Positions 17,751 to 27,508 of a stretch of DNA of 64,000 nucleotides are shown one piece after another. Location: the NCBI GenBank assembly GCA_027451745.1, contig DAIDIP010000001.1, forward strand, positions 217,393 through 281,392, in the 5' to 3' direction. The first letter of the stretch is position 1. Each line of letters begins with the position of its first letter. The notes under the pieces were generated by a model, which was given only the letters and a program-made list of their open reading frames with translations, was not told the DNA's origin and made no database searches. The position numbers and the translations under genes are program-made. The stretch comes from Candidatus Melainabacteria bacterium (lineage in GTDB: Bacteria; Cyanobacteriota; Vampirovibrionia; Obscuribacterales; Obscuribacteraceae).

Positions 17751-19349
17751 TTACTTACCCCTTTGAACACGATTGACTTCGTCAAGGAATGGACGCAGAT
17801 CACCATGCACCGAAGCAACACTCAATAACGCCCGCCAAACTCCTACTTTAGCTATGGCTTCCTGCACACGAGACTGTGCTAATGTTTCATTTGCTTGTGC
17901 AACTTGAGCAATTGAACCAAGACCAGTTTTATAGCGGGCCTCTGCCTGCTTAGTAGCTATTACCGCAGCTTGTACTTGAATTGGCATATTCTCAGCCAAA
18001 TGCAAAGCCGCCTGAACGCGATCACGAGACTGAATGTCTTCAGTGCGCAAAGTTTGCATTACGAGATTATAGTCTTGTTGTCGTTGGTAGATACGCTCTA
18101 ACTGTACTTTTTTCTCTTGATGTATGCGAATGATATCTAGAAAATTCCAGTTGACAATAAGAGCGACTTGATAGTTAGGAATAGTTGGCATTGTGCCGCT
18201 AGCATTAGCAGATTGATTAGCTCCTGCCACAGTCGGACTCAGTCCTGAACCTCTTAGATTGACACCGCCAAGGAAATGAAGCACCGGATAATATTCTTTA
18301 TCAAGCACTTTTTTCTGGGCAAGTGCAGCACGCAAAGCAGCATTAGAAGCCTGCAAGATTGGCACTTGCTCAAAAACCGGTTGACTTTTCTGAATATTGG
18401 CTGGTTCATCTTGTTCGGCTATGCCTGTAGGATTTATATCAATCATTGTGCCGCCTAAACCAATTGAGTTAGCTAAATTGGCAAATGAGAGATCTCGAGA
18501 TAATTCAGCACGTATCAGGTTATTGCGAGCATTAGCTAATTGGGCTAATGCAAGAGATTCGTCTGCCCCTGGCTTTAATGAAGCATCTACTTGCGCATGC
18601 ACTACTTGATAAAATTGTTCAAAAGAAGCAACGTTCTGTTGAGCGGCTTTTACTTGTTCAAGTGCAATGACTGCATCTAAATAGGCATTTGCTGCTGTTA
18701 ATCCAATATCTAAACTGGTAGAAGCAAATTGTTTGACTGTTTGTTCGGCTAATGCTTTAGCAAAATTTATCCGTGCTTTGTGCAATCCAAAATCTAACGG
18801 TGCCCAGTCAATACTAAATCCTCCTGAAGTAAAAAACACCGGCTCCATAGAAGTGCTGTTGGTTGCCGGACCAGATATAGCAGGAAAAACAGGGCTGCCA
18901 AAAAACACTTGTGTTAATTTATTGTGACTTGACATAATCTGTTGCCATTGAAACAGCGAGTCAGGCAAATATTCGTTCAATTTTTGTACAGTGACATTTC
19001 GTTTTGCGGCTCTAACTTCTGACTGCCCTTTAAGCATATTTGGATAGTATTTTTCTGCATAATCAACAGCCCCTTTTAGAGTAAAGGGCTTTGCAACAGC
19101 TGTTTGTTCTATTTTGGGATGCAGAACTATTTCGCTTGGTACGCGTGGGGCACTAGAAACACTTTGAACACTTGAGGCAATATTTTCTGCTAAGACATCA
19201 TTGCCAACTATAAGTAAAGCAACCGGGATGCAAACTAATTTAGCAAATGATAAATGAGAGATCTTATTTAGTTCAGATGAGAATCTATGCAATTTAAAAC
19301 TGTATCCAATTAAAGCTGTGTCCAACAATTGTGCACAAAGTGTGATCAT
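17751..19349 (-). CDS. TolC-family outer-membrane efflux protein
   Basis: Outer-membrane channel component of the tripartite pump: 532 residues with two OEP repeats (about 100-300 and 320-525) of long amphipathic helices and beta segments. Features include ARNNLIRAELSRDLSFANLA in the first half and a matching helix with ARYKTGLGSIAQVAQANETL in the second. A hydrophobic export segment lies at about residues 38-55 (CIPVALLIVGNDVLA), rather far from the ATG at 19349. A TTG about 60 bases downstream would give a more normal signal peptide, but neither start has a clear ribosome-binding site. It is the first gene of the pump operon, 148 bases downstream of the histidine kinase gene. Confidence 0.9.
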   Translation of the reverse strand: MITLCAQLLDTALIGYSFKLHRFSSELNKISHLSFAKLVCIPVALLIVGNDVLAENIASSVQSVSSAPRVPSEIVLHPKIEQTAVAKPFTLKGAVDYAEKYYPNMLKGQSEVRAAKRNVTVQKLNEYLPDSLFQWQQIMSSHNKLTQVFFGSPVFPAISGPATNSTSMEPVFFTSGGFSIDWAPLDFGLHKARINFAKALAEQTVKQFASTSLDIGLTAANAYLDAVIALEQVKAAQQNVASFEQFYQVVHAQVDASLKPGADESLALAQLANARNNLIRAELSRDLSFANLANSIGLGGTMIDINPTGIAEQDEPANIQKSQPVFEQVPILQASNAALRAALAQKKVLDKEYYPVLHFLGGVNLRGSGLSPTVAGANQSANASGTMPTIPNYQVALIVNWNFLDIIRIHQEKKVQLERIYQRQQDYNLVMQTLRTEDIQSRDRVQAALHLAENMPIQVQAAVIATKQAEARYKTGLGSIAQVAQANETLAQSRVQEAIAKVGVWRALLSVASVHGDLRPFLDEVNRVQRGK

Positions 19350-19385
19350 TCACAGAGCAAGACACTTGCTGCGTAAATAGTATGT

Positions 19386-19401
19386 TGCTAGTGTACTAGC
19401 A
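19386..19401. promoter_or_regulatory. Inverted repeat upstream of tolC (possible operator)
   Basis: TGCTAGT-GT-ACTAGCA: perfect seven-base arms around a two-base centre, 37 bases upstream of the tolC ATG. The length and symmetry suit a dimeric DNA-binding protein. Its position between the phased TTGTGCAA repeats and the start codon suggests an operator near the tolC promoter. Confidence 0.45.
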
Positions 19402-19415
19402 CTCATCCTAGATCT

Positions 19416-19434
19416 TTGTGCAATTATTGTGCAA
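19416..19434. promoter_or_regulatory. Phased direct repeat, candidate response-regulator binding site
   Basis: Two copies of TTGTGCAA at 19416-19423 and 19427-19434 lie exactly 11 bases apart. An inverted copy (TTGCACAA) lies at 19482-19489, and a palindromic variant lies at 19329-19338 just inside tolC. OmpR/PhoB-type regulators usually bind direct repeats with an 11-base period, and an OmpR-type regulator gene lies 1.4 kb upstream in the same array. The match of spacing and context makes this a plausible site for that regulator. Binding is inferred. Confidence 0.5.
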
Positions 19435-19497
19435 ATTACAAAGTGTTTAAAAGTCTATTGTAAAGTTACAAATTAGCTAGTTTGCACAAATAAGTGC

Positions 19498-20739
19498 TCA
19501 TGTCTTTACATTTTGAAGCGGCAAAGAGATTGTAAATTTAGTGCCAGAACCAAGAACACTAAAAACATCAACACTACCGTGGTGAGATTCGGCTATGGCT
19601 TTTACAATTGATAATCCAAGCCCAGCCCCACCTGACAATCTGCTTCTTGACTTATCTACTCTATAGAAGCGATCAAATATTTGTGTCAAGTTGCTCTGCG
19701 CAATACCTATGCCAGTATCAGCAATAATAATCTTAAGATCTATTGGGTGACGGATAACTGTAACTGTTACTGAGCCACCTGGTTCTGTGTATCGCAGTGC
19801 ATTCTCTAACAAATTGCTAAGCATAGTATATAAGCTTGCTGGATCACCAAGTATGACTAGATCTGGTATTGCCGAGTACGTTAATAAGATGCCGCGTTGT
19901 TCAAACTTTATAGCAAACTCCTCAATACACTCGTTTAACAGATCAAAGACTTTTACTGGTTCGCAAATAAGACCAGCCTTTATAGGATTTTCAAGCTCTG
20001 CTAGCAACATAAGAGCGTCAATAATATGCTGCATACGTTCTGCAGATTTTGATATTGTGTTTACTTCATTTGCTGTGATATCTTGTTTTTTAAGCCTGTG
20101 CTCCAACTTTTCTGCACAAGCATTAATAATACTCAGCGGCGTATTCAGCTCATGTCCGGCGTCTGATATAAATTGTCTTAATAGAGCAATGGTTTTTTGA
20201 ATAGGTATAGTTGCTTTATCAGAAATAAAATAGCTGCAAATACCTAACCCGATTAGTACAATTGGGGCAATCAAAGCCATTACCAAAGCAAATTGTTCTA
20301 CTGCTCGATCTCTTTCTTTTGTTGGAATTTCCAACTGCAAATAACCAACAAAATCATGCCCAGGTACAATCAACGGAGTTGCTCGTATACGCATTCTTTG
20401 ATTCGCTTCGCTGGCTTCAGGTTCCTCTAGTATTAACCTGTTAATTCCTGGAGGTCCATAATGCTCGATCAGGCGACCATCACGATCATAAAGCTGAATA
20501 GTCGCTAATGACTTAGACGGATCTGTTTGAACCACTCGAGCCCACTGTCTAAAATGTGGTTTGTCAGCATATAAATCAACTGCATGCCCTAAGCTGCCAG
20601 ATAAACTTTTAAGTTCATGATCTAAAGCGCTAGTAAGACTGAAATAGAAAAAGAAAAAACCTAATATTGTAGGCATTATATAAACAAAGGCTGATAGACC
20701 TATGCACCAAAGCGCAATTTTCTGCCTGACTGTAAGCAT
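19498..20739 (-). CDS. Sensor histidine kinase
   Basis: Membrane-bound histidine kinase of 413 residues that should phosphorylate the adjacent OmpR-type regulator. TM1 is at about 10-35 and a periplasmic sensor loop of about 120 residues follows. TM2 is at about 152-172, and only a short linker follows it rather than an evident HAMP domain. The H-box is DAGHELNTPLS (phosphoacceptor His about 198), the N-box NLLENALRY (about 315), and the G-boxes are DTGIGIA and GGAGLGLSI. All catalytic motifs are intact. The gene follows the regulator by 64 bases and precedes tolC, suggesting that the pump is the regulated target. Confidence 0.93.
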   Translation of the reverse strand: MLTVRQKIALWCIGLSAFVYIMPTILGFFFFYFSLTSALDHELKSLSGSLGHAVDLYADKPHFRQWARVVQTDPSKSLATIQLYDRDGRLIEHYGPPGINRLILEEPEASEANQRMRIRATPLIVPGHDFVGYLQLEIPTKERDRAVEQFALVMALIAPIVLIGLGICSYFISDKATIPIQKTIALLRQFISDAGHELNTPLSIINACAEKLEHRLKKQDITANEVNTISKSAERMQHIIDALMLLAELENPIKAGLICEPVKVFDLLNECIEEFAIKFEQRGILLTYSAIPDLVILGDPASLYTMLSNLLENALRYTEPGGSVTVTVIRHPIDLKIIIADTGIGIAQSNLTQIFDRFYRVDKSRSRLSGGAGLGLSIVKAIAESHHGSVDVFSVLGSGTKFTISLPLQNVKT

Positions 20740-20803
20740 TCGGATAGTAGATCTCCTATTTTGATCTTGCTATAAATAAATTTGGATAAAACAGAAAAGA
20801 CGT

Positions 20804-21475
20804 CTAAATCATAGTCTTATAGCCAACGCCATGAACAGTATGAATTATCGAGTGCTCTTCATTTTCGCCCAATTTTTTCCTCAATGAACGTATATGAGAA
20901 CGTATGGTATCAGGAGACACAATATTTTCCTGAAGCCATACTGATTTTATTAATGCATCGACGCTCATCACTTGTCCGTTATTGCGCGTAAGGCATTCAA
21001 GCAAGGCAAATTCTTTAGGCAGTAACCCTAACTTCTTACCTCCTCTTGTCACCGTTCTAGCCAAAAGATCTAAGCACAAATCGCCGACAACTAATTTATT
21101 CGGTAGAAGGTTCGCGGGTCTTCGAAGCAGAGCTCTAATACGAGCAGATAGCTCACGCAATTTAAAAGGTTTAGTTAAATAATCATCGGCTCCACTATCT
21201 AAGCTCAATTCTTTTGTAGACAAGGCGCGCTTTGCAGTCAATATCAATATCGGCGCAGTTCCTCCTCTTTCTCTATAATTACTGCAAATTTCTAGACCAT
21301 TTCTTGAGGGCATGTTTAAATCTAGAATAACAACGTCATAGTAATCTAGAGCTAATCGTTTAAGTGCATCTAGCCCGTCGAAAATTTGCTCCACTAGGTA
21401 GCCCTCTTCATACAACCATTCACAAATTATGTCTGACAGCTCTTGCTCGTCTTCAATTAATAGAATTTTTGCCAT
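20804..21475 (-). CDS. OmpR/PhoB-type response regulator
   Basis: A 223-residue regulator. The receiver domain spans about residues 1-120, with acidic residues EDE near the start, phosphoacceptor Asp at about 53 in DLNMPSRNG, Thr in LILTAK and Lys in YLTKPFK. A winged-helix effector domain follows (about 128-222), ending with SIIHTVHGVGYK, the usual recognition-helix and wing region. The ribosome-binding site is AGGA before the ATG at 21475. It is the first gene of the minus-strand array with the kinase and efflux genes. Its likely sites are the 11-base phased repeats upstream of tolC. It resembles the second OmpR-type regulator of this window at 57.2-57.8 kb. Confidence 0.94.
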   Translation of the reverse strand: MAKILLIEDEQELSDIICEWLYEEGYLVEQIFDGLDALKRLALDYYDVVILDLNMPSRNGLEICSNYRERGGTAPILILTAKRALSTKELSLDSGADDYLTKPFKLRELSARIRALLRRPANLLPNKLVVGDLCLDLLARTVTRGGKKLGLLPKEFALLECLTRNNGQVMSVDALIKSVWLQENIVSPDTIRSHIRSLRKKLGENEEHSIIHTVHGVGYKTMI

Positions 21476-21481
21476 GGTTTC

Positions 21482-21622
21482 CTAACGAGTTAATTTGCAG
21501 GCTAATACTTTCGCTTCATCAATGGCGGCATCAATCAGCGACTTCGATGTATTAAAGGAGAAATTATCGGGCAAAGACAACTTCTTGGCAATGGTATATG
21601 CGCCGACATTGTTTAGAATTCG
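21482..21622 (-). other. Open frame without good start, possible gene remnant
   Basis: A 46-codon open frame on the minus strand with protein-like composition (NNVGAYTIAKKLSLPDN, then SLIDAAIDEAKVLACKLTR) but no ATG or GTG start; a TTG inside it could open a 32-residue peptide. It ends in the ribosome-binding region of the response regulator, as a leader gene would. It may be the 3' part of a decayed gene or a small coupled leader peptide. Confidence 0.22.
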
Positions 21623-21659
21623 CTAAGCTACTTTTGTTTAGGTAAATTGACTGAATCAA

Positions 21660-22157
21660 CTATTTATTCGTTTTGGATTTCCAAGCACTAGGGTTTGAAT
21701 GAACCCAATTGAATTCTTGCAAATATGATGATCTCTCGTTCTGCGCACTTTGAGGTTGATAGTTGCCACCACTGGTATAACCTTCTGTAGCTTGTCTGTC
21801 ATTATTTACGGCTGCACTTTGACTTTCCAAGTGTCGGTCACCTGCAACGTTTCTTCCCCCACCACTACTTGTGCCACTACTCTGACGATTACCCCCATCA
21901 CCACTATTTCCCCAGCCATGATCTTCACTCCAGCCATTATTACCCCAGGCGTGTTCATTACCACCATCTTCCTCCGAATTTTCTCGATTAGAACAATTGC
22001 CAGAGCGTCCTCGTCTACCGTAATGTTCATGTCCTCCTGTAGCTGCATGCGCACGATTGCATGCACGACCACCCTTAGCTTCTGCATTAAATGGAATAGC
22101 AGCAAATAGAAGTAAACTAACCATCGCCGCTAAATAAACATACGCCTGGGATTTCAT
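21660..22157 (-). CDS. Secreted Gly/Ser/Asn/His-rich low-complexity protein
   Basis: Exported 165-residue protein, not recognised as a family. The signal peptide runs to about residue 27 (ending NAEA). The mature protein begins KGGRACNRAHAATGG with one of two cysteines; the other follows soon after. A Gly/Asn/Ser/Trp-rich stretch with motifs such as GGNEHAWGNNGWSEDHGWGN spans about residues 60-110, and a polar tail ends with YLQEFNWVHSNPSAW. The composition resembles secreted matrix or surface proteins. A good AGAGGA ribosome-binding site lies upstream of the ATG at 22157. It precedes the two-component genes on the same strand, but the 185-base gap argues for separate transcription. Confidence 0.7.
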   Translation of the reverse strand: MKSQAYVYLAAMVSLLLFAAIPFNAEAKGGRACNRAHAATGGHEHYGRRGRSGNCSNRENSEEDGGNEHAWGNNGWSEDHGWGNSGDGGNRQSSGTSSGGGRNVAGDRHLESQSAAVNNDRQATEGYTSGGNYQPQSAQNERSSYLQEFNWVHSNPSAWKSKTNK

Positions 22158-22315
22158 TGTTCTATCCTCTTTGAAATATTAGTGTTCACCCGAGCCGAAT
22201 CTAATCAAAGGCCAATAATCATCTGCATCTAATACCGATATAGCAGACGATTTGTGTAAAAATCGTGTATTCTCTCAGTAAGTCAGTTAATGTGTTAGAT
22301 AACAACATAATTTGC

Positions 22316-22861
22316 TTATGCTGGGCTAAAACGCATAAACAAGCTACTTTCATTTTGTAACCAGCGCAATACCAAACTGGCAATTATTTTGGATGTACCA
22401 GATGGCCCGCCATGAACTGGATGCAATTGTTGCCAAACAAATTGATTACGTTCTTTACCCAGCGTTAAAGTAGCTTTTCCTGATGCGTCTGAGAGTCTAT
22501 CGGCACTTTGGAATACTAAATCTAAAGCATGATTGCATTCACCATTGTCTATCGGTAATTGTTTGAACTCCATTATAAAAAAATGCTTCCGAAAACGAAC
22601 ACTCGTACATAGTTTGTACTCTAACAAAATCATTTGATCGTCGCGCTCTAAAAATTTATTAGCTTCTAATATGCCTGCGAAAATCCGCGATCTCAATAGG
22701 GCATATTCAATATTGGCCTGTATATTCAACAGACGATTATCTCCGCGACGCTTAATTTCATCTGTATAACTAAGTGGACTAACTTTACAAGTTGATTTTT
22801 CTGCATTAAACGAGGAATATAAACTATCAATATCTACCAGATCGTATAACAGCTTATTCAT
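22316..22861 (-). CDS. Hypothetical protein
   Basis: Unrecognised 181-residue soluble protein without a signal peptide or membrane segment. It is mixed alpha/beta by eye: a helical block at about 35-75 (NIEYALLRSRIFAGILEANKF), an alternating hydrophobic block at about 80-100 (FRKHFFIMEFKQLP) and a C-terminal helix (SKIIASLVLRWLQNESS). No catalytic motif stands out. The start at 22861 gives MNKLLYDLVDID. It stands alone, 158 bases upstream of the Gly-rich secreted protein and divergent from carbonic anhydrase across a 289-base gap that carries no obvious gene. Confidence 0.55.
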   Translation of the reverse strand: MNKLLYDLVDIDSLYSSFNAEKSTCKVSPLSYTDEIKRRGDNRLLNIQANIEYALLRSRIFAGILEANKFLERDDQMILLEYKLCTSVRFRKHFFIMEFKQLPIDNGECNHALDLVFQSADRLSDASGKATLTLGKERNQFVWQQLHPVHGGPSGTSKIIASLVLRWLQNESSLFMRFSPA

Positions 22862-23150
22862 ATATGATACTTCTACCTATATTGGATATCACCCGATAAT
22901 AGTAAAACACAAAGGCATCAAATACGATACCCAAATTTTATTCATTTCAGCGCCAAAGCGCACTAGCAGCTAATTTCGGGAAGTACATCCTTAGAGGGTT
23001 GTATTTCTGTCAAGTTAAAATCAGCCTTAAGACAGTTGATAAGCGATCGATTCGGTAGATGCCATTAATAAGAATAAAGTCAAATTATTAAGACAGATCA
23101 GCAATTCCTCTTACAATAATTAAAACCGTAAACTGAGAAGGAATTAGGTA

Positions 23151-23831
23151 ATGTTCAAATTAATCGCTGGACTTCATCAATTCAAAACAGAAATTCACGC
23201 CAACAATGAAGAGTTCTTCGATCGCTTAGCTATGCATCAAGCACCAGAGGCTTTATTTATTACTTGTTCGGATTCAAGAATAGATCCCAATCTTTTGACG
23301 CAAGCTAATCCTGGTGAACTTTTTATTTTGCGCAATGCTGGAAATATTATTCCGCCTCATAGCGATCAGATTGGTGGCGAAGAAGCAACAATTGAATTTG
23401 CTATAGTTGCTTTAGGAATTAAAGATATTATTGTTTGTGGGCATTCTCAATGTGGCGCTATGAGGGGTCTACTCAATACAGATTTAATTAGAACAATGCC
23501 AGCAGTGTGTGCCTGGTTAGATCATGCCCAGGCAACAAAACAGTTAGTTCAATCCAAATATCATAATTTCGATGAGAAGTGCAGGCTAGAAATTGCGGTA
23601 CAAGAAAACGTTCTAGTGCAATTAGAAAACCTCAGAACTTACCCTAGTGTCGCTGAACGATTAGAACGAAATGAAATAGCTATACATGGATGGGTTTATG
23701 AAATTGAAAGTGGCGCCGTGCATATATATGAATCTGACTATCAGCAATTCTTACCGTTAGCATATGAAGATGGACACTACCATCTAGACTGCAGAACGGT
23801 TAATGAAACAGCTGCTAATCAAGCAAAATAG
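23151..23831 (+). CDS. Beta-class carbonic anhydrase
   Basis: Zinc enzyme that interconverts CO2 and bicarbonate in the cytosol. The 226-residue length is normal for the beta class. The zinc ligands and catalytic dyad are visible: C.D.R in TCSDSRIDP (Cys about 39, Asp about 41, Arg about 43) and H..C in CGHSQCGAM (His about 97, Cys about 100). The region GELFILRNAGNIIPP is also typical. The ATG is preceded by AAGGA. The gene is convergent with aconitase, with only 13 bases between the stop codons, so there is no room for a separate terminator. Confidence 0.94.
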   Translation: MFKLIAGLHQFKTEIHANNEEFFDRLAMHQAPEALFITCSDSRIDPNLLTQANPGELFILRNAGNIIPPHSDQIGGEEATIEFAIVALGIKDIIVCGHSQCGAMRGLLNTDLIRTMPAVCAWLDHAQATKQLVQSKYHNFDEKCRLEIAVQENVLVQLENLRTYPSVAERLERNEIAIHGWVYEIESGAVHIYESDYQQFLPLAYEDGHYHLDCRTVNETAANQAK

Positions 23832-23844
23832 CCTTACCGAGCAA

Positions 23845-26112
23845 TTATTTTTCTTGTTGCTGTTTAATAAGATTGAGAGCAGAACCAGCCTTAAACCAAT
23901 CAATCTGTTCAGCAGTCATTGTATGTTTTGCTTTGACAGTTTCTGATTTGCCATCTTTGTGTTTAATGATTACATCGACTAATTTGGCTGGAGCAAGATC
24001 TTTTAAACCTACTATACTCAGTCGATCATATTCTTGAACTTTGTCATAGTCCTTAGGATCAACAAAAGTTAGAGCAAGGATGCCTTGTTTTTTCAAATTG
24101 GTTTCGTGTATACGAGCAAAACTCTTCACTAAAACAGCATTACAACCAAGAAAACGTGGCGACATTGCCGCATGTTCACGGCTAGATCCTTCACCATAAT
24201 TTTCATCACCTACAACTATCCAATTAGTATTGTGGTCTTTATAGTAGCGAGCAACTTGTGAAAAAGAAGCTGTGTCACCGGTTAACACATTTACTCCAGC
24301 TCCAGGAGTTTTAGTAAATGCGTTCATTGCCCCAGAAAACATATTGTCGCTTATTTTGTCTAAATGACCACGATACTTAAGCCATACCCCAGCAGGCGAA
24401 ATATGGTCCGTTGTACATTTACCCAAGGCTTTTAACAAAACTGGGAGATCGATAAAATCTTCTCCATTCCAAGATGCGAAAGGCTCTAATAACTGCAATC
24501 GGTCGCTATCTCGTTTTACTACCACACTTATTTGCTGTCCGTTATGAGCTGGAGCGATATACCCAGAATCCTCGCTCACAAATCCCTTGGTTGGTAAATC
24601 ATCGGCAGCAGGTGGTTCTAATGTAACTAAAGAACCATCTTCTGCTTTTAATTTATCCTTGCAAGGATTAAAGCTTAACGAACCAGACAAAGCATAAGCT
24701 GTAACAATTTCAGGTGAACCAATAAAAGCCAGTGTTTGCGCATTGCCATCATTACGTTTTTGAAAATTACGATTAAAAGAAGTAATAATCGAATTGGTTT
24801 CACCGGGTGTTATATCTTGACGCTTCCATTGCCCTATACAGGGGCCACAAGCATTTGCCAGCACAGTTCCCCCAATAGATTCCAAAGCCTCAAGCTGTCC
24901 ATCTCGCATAATTGTTTTATGAATTTGCTCAGACCCAGGAGTGATTAAAAATCCGCATTTTACTTTTAGACCTTTTGCTTTGGCTTGTTTGGCAATATTG
25001 GCAGCCCTACTCATATCTTCATATGATGAATTAGTACAACTGCCAATTAAGGCATAGCGCAATTGTTCTGGATAAGATTGTTCTTTTACATCATTTGCTA
25101 ATTGAGATACTGGTCTAGCTAAATCAGGAGTATGTGGACCAACTATAAATGGCTCCAGTTTATCAAGATCAATTTCTACTACTCGATCAAAAAATTTGTC
25201 TGGACTAGATTCAATTTCCGGATCAGCAGTTAAATATTTCACATATTTATTAGCCTCTTGGGCGATCTCTTCCCGTCCAGTAGCATATAAATATTTGAAC
25301 ATATGATCGTCATAGGGAAAAACAGAAGTAGTAGCACCCAATTCTGCTCCCATATTAGTTATTGTCGCTTTGCCAGTGCAACTAATGGACTTAGTCCCTG
25401 GTCCAAAATATTCGATAATACAACCTGTGCCACCAGATACGGTTAATATGCCAGCCAATTTTAAAATTACATCTTTCGCAGAGGTCCAACCATGTAATTT
25501 TCCTGTAAGCTTAACACCAATCAATTTTGGCCAAGTAACTCCCCAAGGTAAACCTGCCATAACATCGACAGCATCTGCACCACCCACACCAATTGCTAAC
25601 ATACCTAATCCACCAGCATTTGGTGTATGAGAGTCTGTGCCTATCATCATGGCACCTGGATAAGCATATTTTTCAAGTATTACTTGATGAATGATTCCAG
25701 CTCCCGGAGCCCAAAAGCCTATGCCATGCTTATTGGTAGCCGAGCGCAAAAAATCATACACTTCTTGATTTTCATTCATAGCTTGAGCTAAATCAGAATC
25801 AGCCCCAACTCGTGCCTGAATAAGATGATCGCAATGTACGGTTGTAGGCACTGCAACTTGTTTTAGTCCGGCCTGCATAAATTGCAATAATGCCATCTGA
25901 GCTGTAGCATCCTGCATGGCTACACGATCAGGATTAAACATTGCATAAGTTTGCCCTCTTGTAGGCGCCACTTTCATGCAATGAGCAAAATGTGCGGCCA
26001 AAATCTTTTCGGTTAATGTCAATGGTCTGCCGAATAATGTAAAAGCTTGCTCATAACTAGCTGGCAAAGCGCTATACATTTTCTTTACTACTTGTGGATC
26101 TAAATATTGCAT
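23845..26112 (-). CDS. acn: Aconitate hydratase
   Basis: Isomerises citrate to isocitrate in the TCA cycle using a [4Fe-4S] cluster. The 755 residues match the mitochondrial-type aconitase subgroup (mitochondrial aconitase is about 750-780 residues), shorter than the AcnA/IRP1 type. Cluster ligands are visible: Cys about 358 in [10 protein letters not shown] and the pair in ACGPCIGQW (about 421 and 424). Substrate-binding segments [13 protein letters not shown] and the C-terminal swivel motif [15 protein letters not shown] are intact. With the isocitrate dehydrogenase at 55.6 kb it supplies two consecutive TCA steps. It is transcribed alone. Confidence 0.96.
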   Translation of the reverse strand: MQYLDPQVVKKMYSALPASYEQAFTLFGRPLTLTEKILAAHFAHCMKVAPTRGQTYAMFNPDRVAMQDATAQMALLQFMQAGLKQVAVPTTVHCDHLIQARVGADSDLAQAMNENQEVYDFLRSATNKHGIGFWAPGAGIIHQVILEKYAYPGAMMIGTDSHTPNAGGLGMLAIGVGGADAVDVMAGLPWGVTWPKLIGVKLTGKLHGWTSAKDVILKLAGILTVSGGTGCIIEYFGPGTKSISCTGKATITNMGAELGATTSVFPYDDHMFKYLYATGREEIAQEANKYVKYLTADPEIESSPDKFFDRVVEIDLDKLEPFIVGPHTPDLARPVSQLANDVKEQSYPEQLRYALIGSCTNSSYEDMSRAANIAKQAKAKGLKVKCGFLITPGSEQIHKTIMRDGQLEALESIGGTVLANACGPCIGQWKRQDITPGETNSIITSFNRNFQKRNDGNAQTLAFIGSPEIVTAYALSGSLSFNPCKDKLKAEDGSLVTLEPPAADDLPTKGFVSEDSGYIAPAHNGQQISVVVKRDSDRLQLLEPFASWNGEDFIDLPVLLKALGKCTTDHISPAGVWLKYRGHLDKISDNMFSGAMNAFTKTPGAGVNVLTGDTASFSQVARYYKDHNTNWIVVGDENYGEGSSREHAAMSPRFLGCNAVLVKSFARIHETNLKKQGILALTFVDPKDYDKVQEYDRLSIVGLKDLAPAKLVDVIIKHKDGKSETVKAKHTMTAEQIDWFKAGSALNLIKQQQEK

Positions 26113-26214
26113 AGTTATACTCTCGATTATTGCTACAGTTATATTAACCTGTTCAGAAAACTCGTACCAGCCTTTAAGCCAGTAAGCATCCCGATTGTTA
26201 TAACTTTTGTTTTT

Positions 26215-27489
26215 ATGATGTCATCCCTCAAACAACATAACTATTCATCTCAAGCTAAGTTATGGGTTCTTAGCCTTTATTTTATTGAGGGCTTACCATT
26301 TTCGCTTGTCAATACCGTCTCGACAGTTTTGTTTAAGACATTACAAATAAGCAATACCGAAATAGGCTTCTATACAAGCCTATTCTATTTGCCTTGGGCA
26401 GCAAAATTTATTTGGGCACCAGTTGTAGACTACACCGGACAAAGAAGGGGTTGGATCATTACAACACAAATAATTTTGGCTATTGTTAGCCTTATCTTGT
26501 CATTATGCATCCTGTTTAGCCAATCGTTTGTACTTTTATGTGCACTTTTTTTTCTAATGGCTTTTACCTCAGCAACATATGATGTAGCTTGCGATGGTTT
26601 TTATTTAGATAAACTAGATAAAGCAGAACAATCCTTATATATAGGTTGGCGAAACTCGGCCTATAAATTAGCCTGGTTATTTGCTGCCGGTTTTTTAGTT
26701 TACGCTGTCGGCGAAATTGCTACGAACAGGTTCGCTAGCAATTTTGCTCACAATAATATTGCCTGGTGTTTTTCTTTTGCATTTACTGCTTTCATCTTTG
26801 GCACAGCTGCCTTGTTGCATATTTTTATTTTGCCGTCTGAAATAACGACAAATAAAGAAAATAACAAATTGCTCTTGACCTTTGGTAATGCATTTTTTTC
26901 TTTTTTTCAACAACCAAAAATACTGTTGATATTACTCTGGATTTTACTTTTTAGAGCCGGAGACGCAATGCTGTTAAAAATGGCTCAACCATTTCTTTTA
27001 GACGAATCAGTCAAAGGCGGACTCGGGCTTTCTTTACAAACAGTAGGCATTATATATGGAACATTAGGGATAACCTGTCTTTTACTGGGTGGTATTTCTG
27101 GAGGTTGGTTAGTATTTAAATATGGCCTTAAAAAATGTTTGTTGCCTTTTGCTCTTTTACAGAGCATTACGTTACTTTTATACTGGGCACTTGCAACATT
27201 TAAGCCAGAATTATCATTAGTTATTTCAGCTAATGCTTTCGAACAATTTGTTTATGGCTTAGCAACCGCAGCTTATACGAGTTACTTATTCACTATTGTT
27301 AAGGATAAATTTTTGGCCAGTCATTACGCTATTGCAACTGGGTTTATGGCTCTTGGTATGATTCTACCTGGAGCTGTAAGCGGCTGGTTGGTAGATTTAT
27401 TTGGGTATAAGCTTTTCTTCTTAATAAGCTTTGCTGGTTCGATACCTGGAATAATCTGTACTTTCAATTTACCTTTTACTGAAAAATAG
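26215..27489 (+). CDS. AmpG/SLC33-like MFS permease
   Basis: Inner-membrane transporter of the major facilitator superfamily with about 12 helices. The opening [19 protein letters not shown] and [21 protein letters not shown] resembles the AmpG (muropeptide) / SLC33 (acetyl-CoA) group. I use the ATG at 26215 (MMSSLKQHN), which places the first helix about 15 residues in. An in-frame upstream ATG at 26107 would overlap the divergent aconitase gene and add a second hydrophobic segment. Neither has a clear ribosome-binding site. The substrate is uncertain: peptidoglycan fragments if truly AmpG-like. The aldo/keto reductase follows after 19 bases. Confidence 0.82.
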   Translation: MMSSLKQHNYSSQAKLWVLSLYFIEGLPFSLVNTVSTVLFKTLQISNTEIGFYTSLFYLPWAAKFIWAPVVDYTGQRRGWIITTQIILAIVSLILSLCILFSQSFVLLCALFFLMAFTSATYDVACDGFYLDKLDKAEQSLYIGWRNSAYKLAWLFAAGFLVYAVGEIATNRFASNFAHNNIAWCFSFAFTAFIFGTAALLHIFILPSEITTNKENNKLLLTFGNAFFSFFQQPKILLILLWILLFRAGDAMLLKMAQPFLLDESVKGGLGLSLQTVGIIYGTLGITCLLLGGISGGWLVFKYGLKKCLLPFALLQSITLLLYWALATFKPELSLVISANAFEQFVYGLATAAYTSYLFTIVKDKFLASHYAIATGFMALGMILPGAVSGWLVDLFGYKLFFLISFAGSIPGIICTFNLPFTEK

Positions 27490-27508
27490 CTGTTAATTGA
27501 GGATAAAA

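Noticed and set aside
19416..19434. TTGTGCAA repeats as DnaA boxes of a replication origin
   Set aside because: They do not match TTATNCACA and no dnaA, dnaN or AT-rich unwinding region is nearby.
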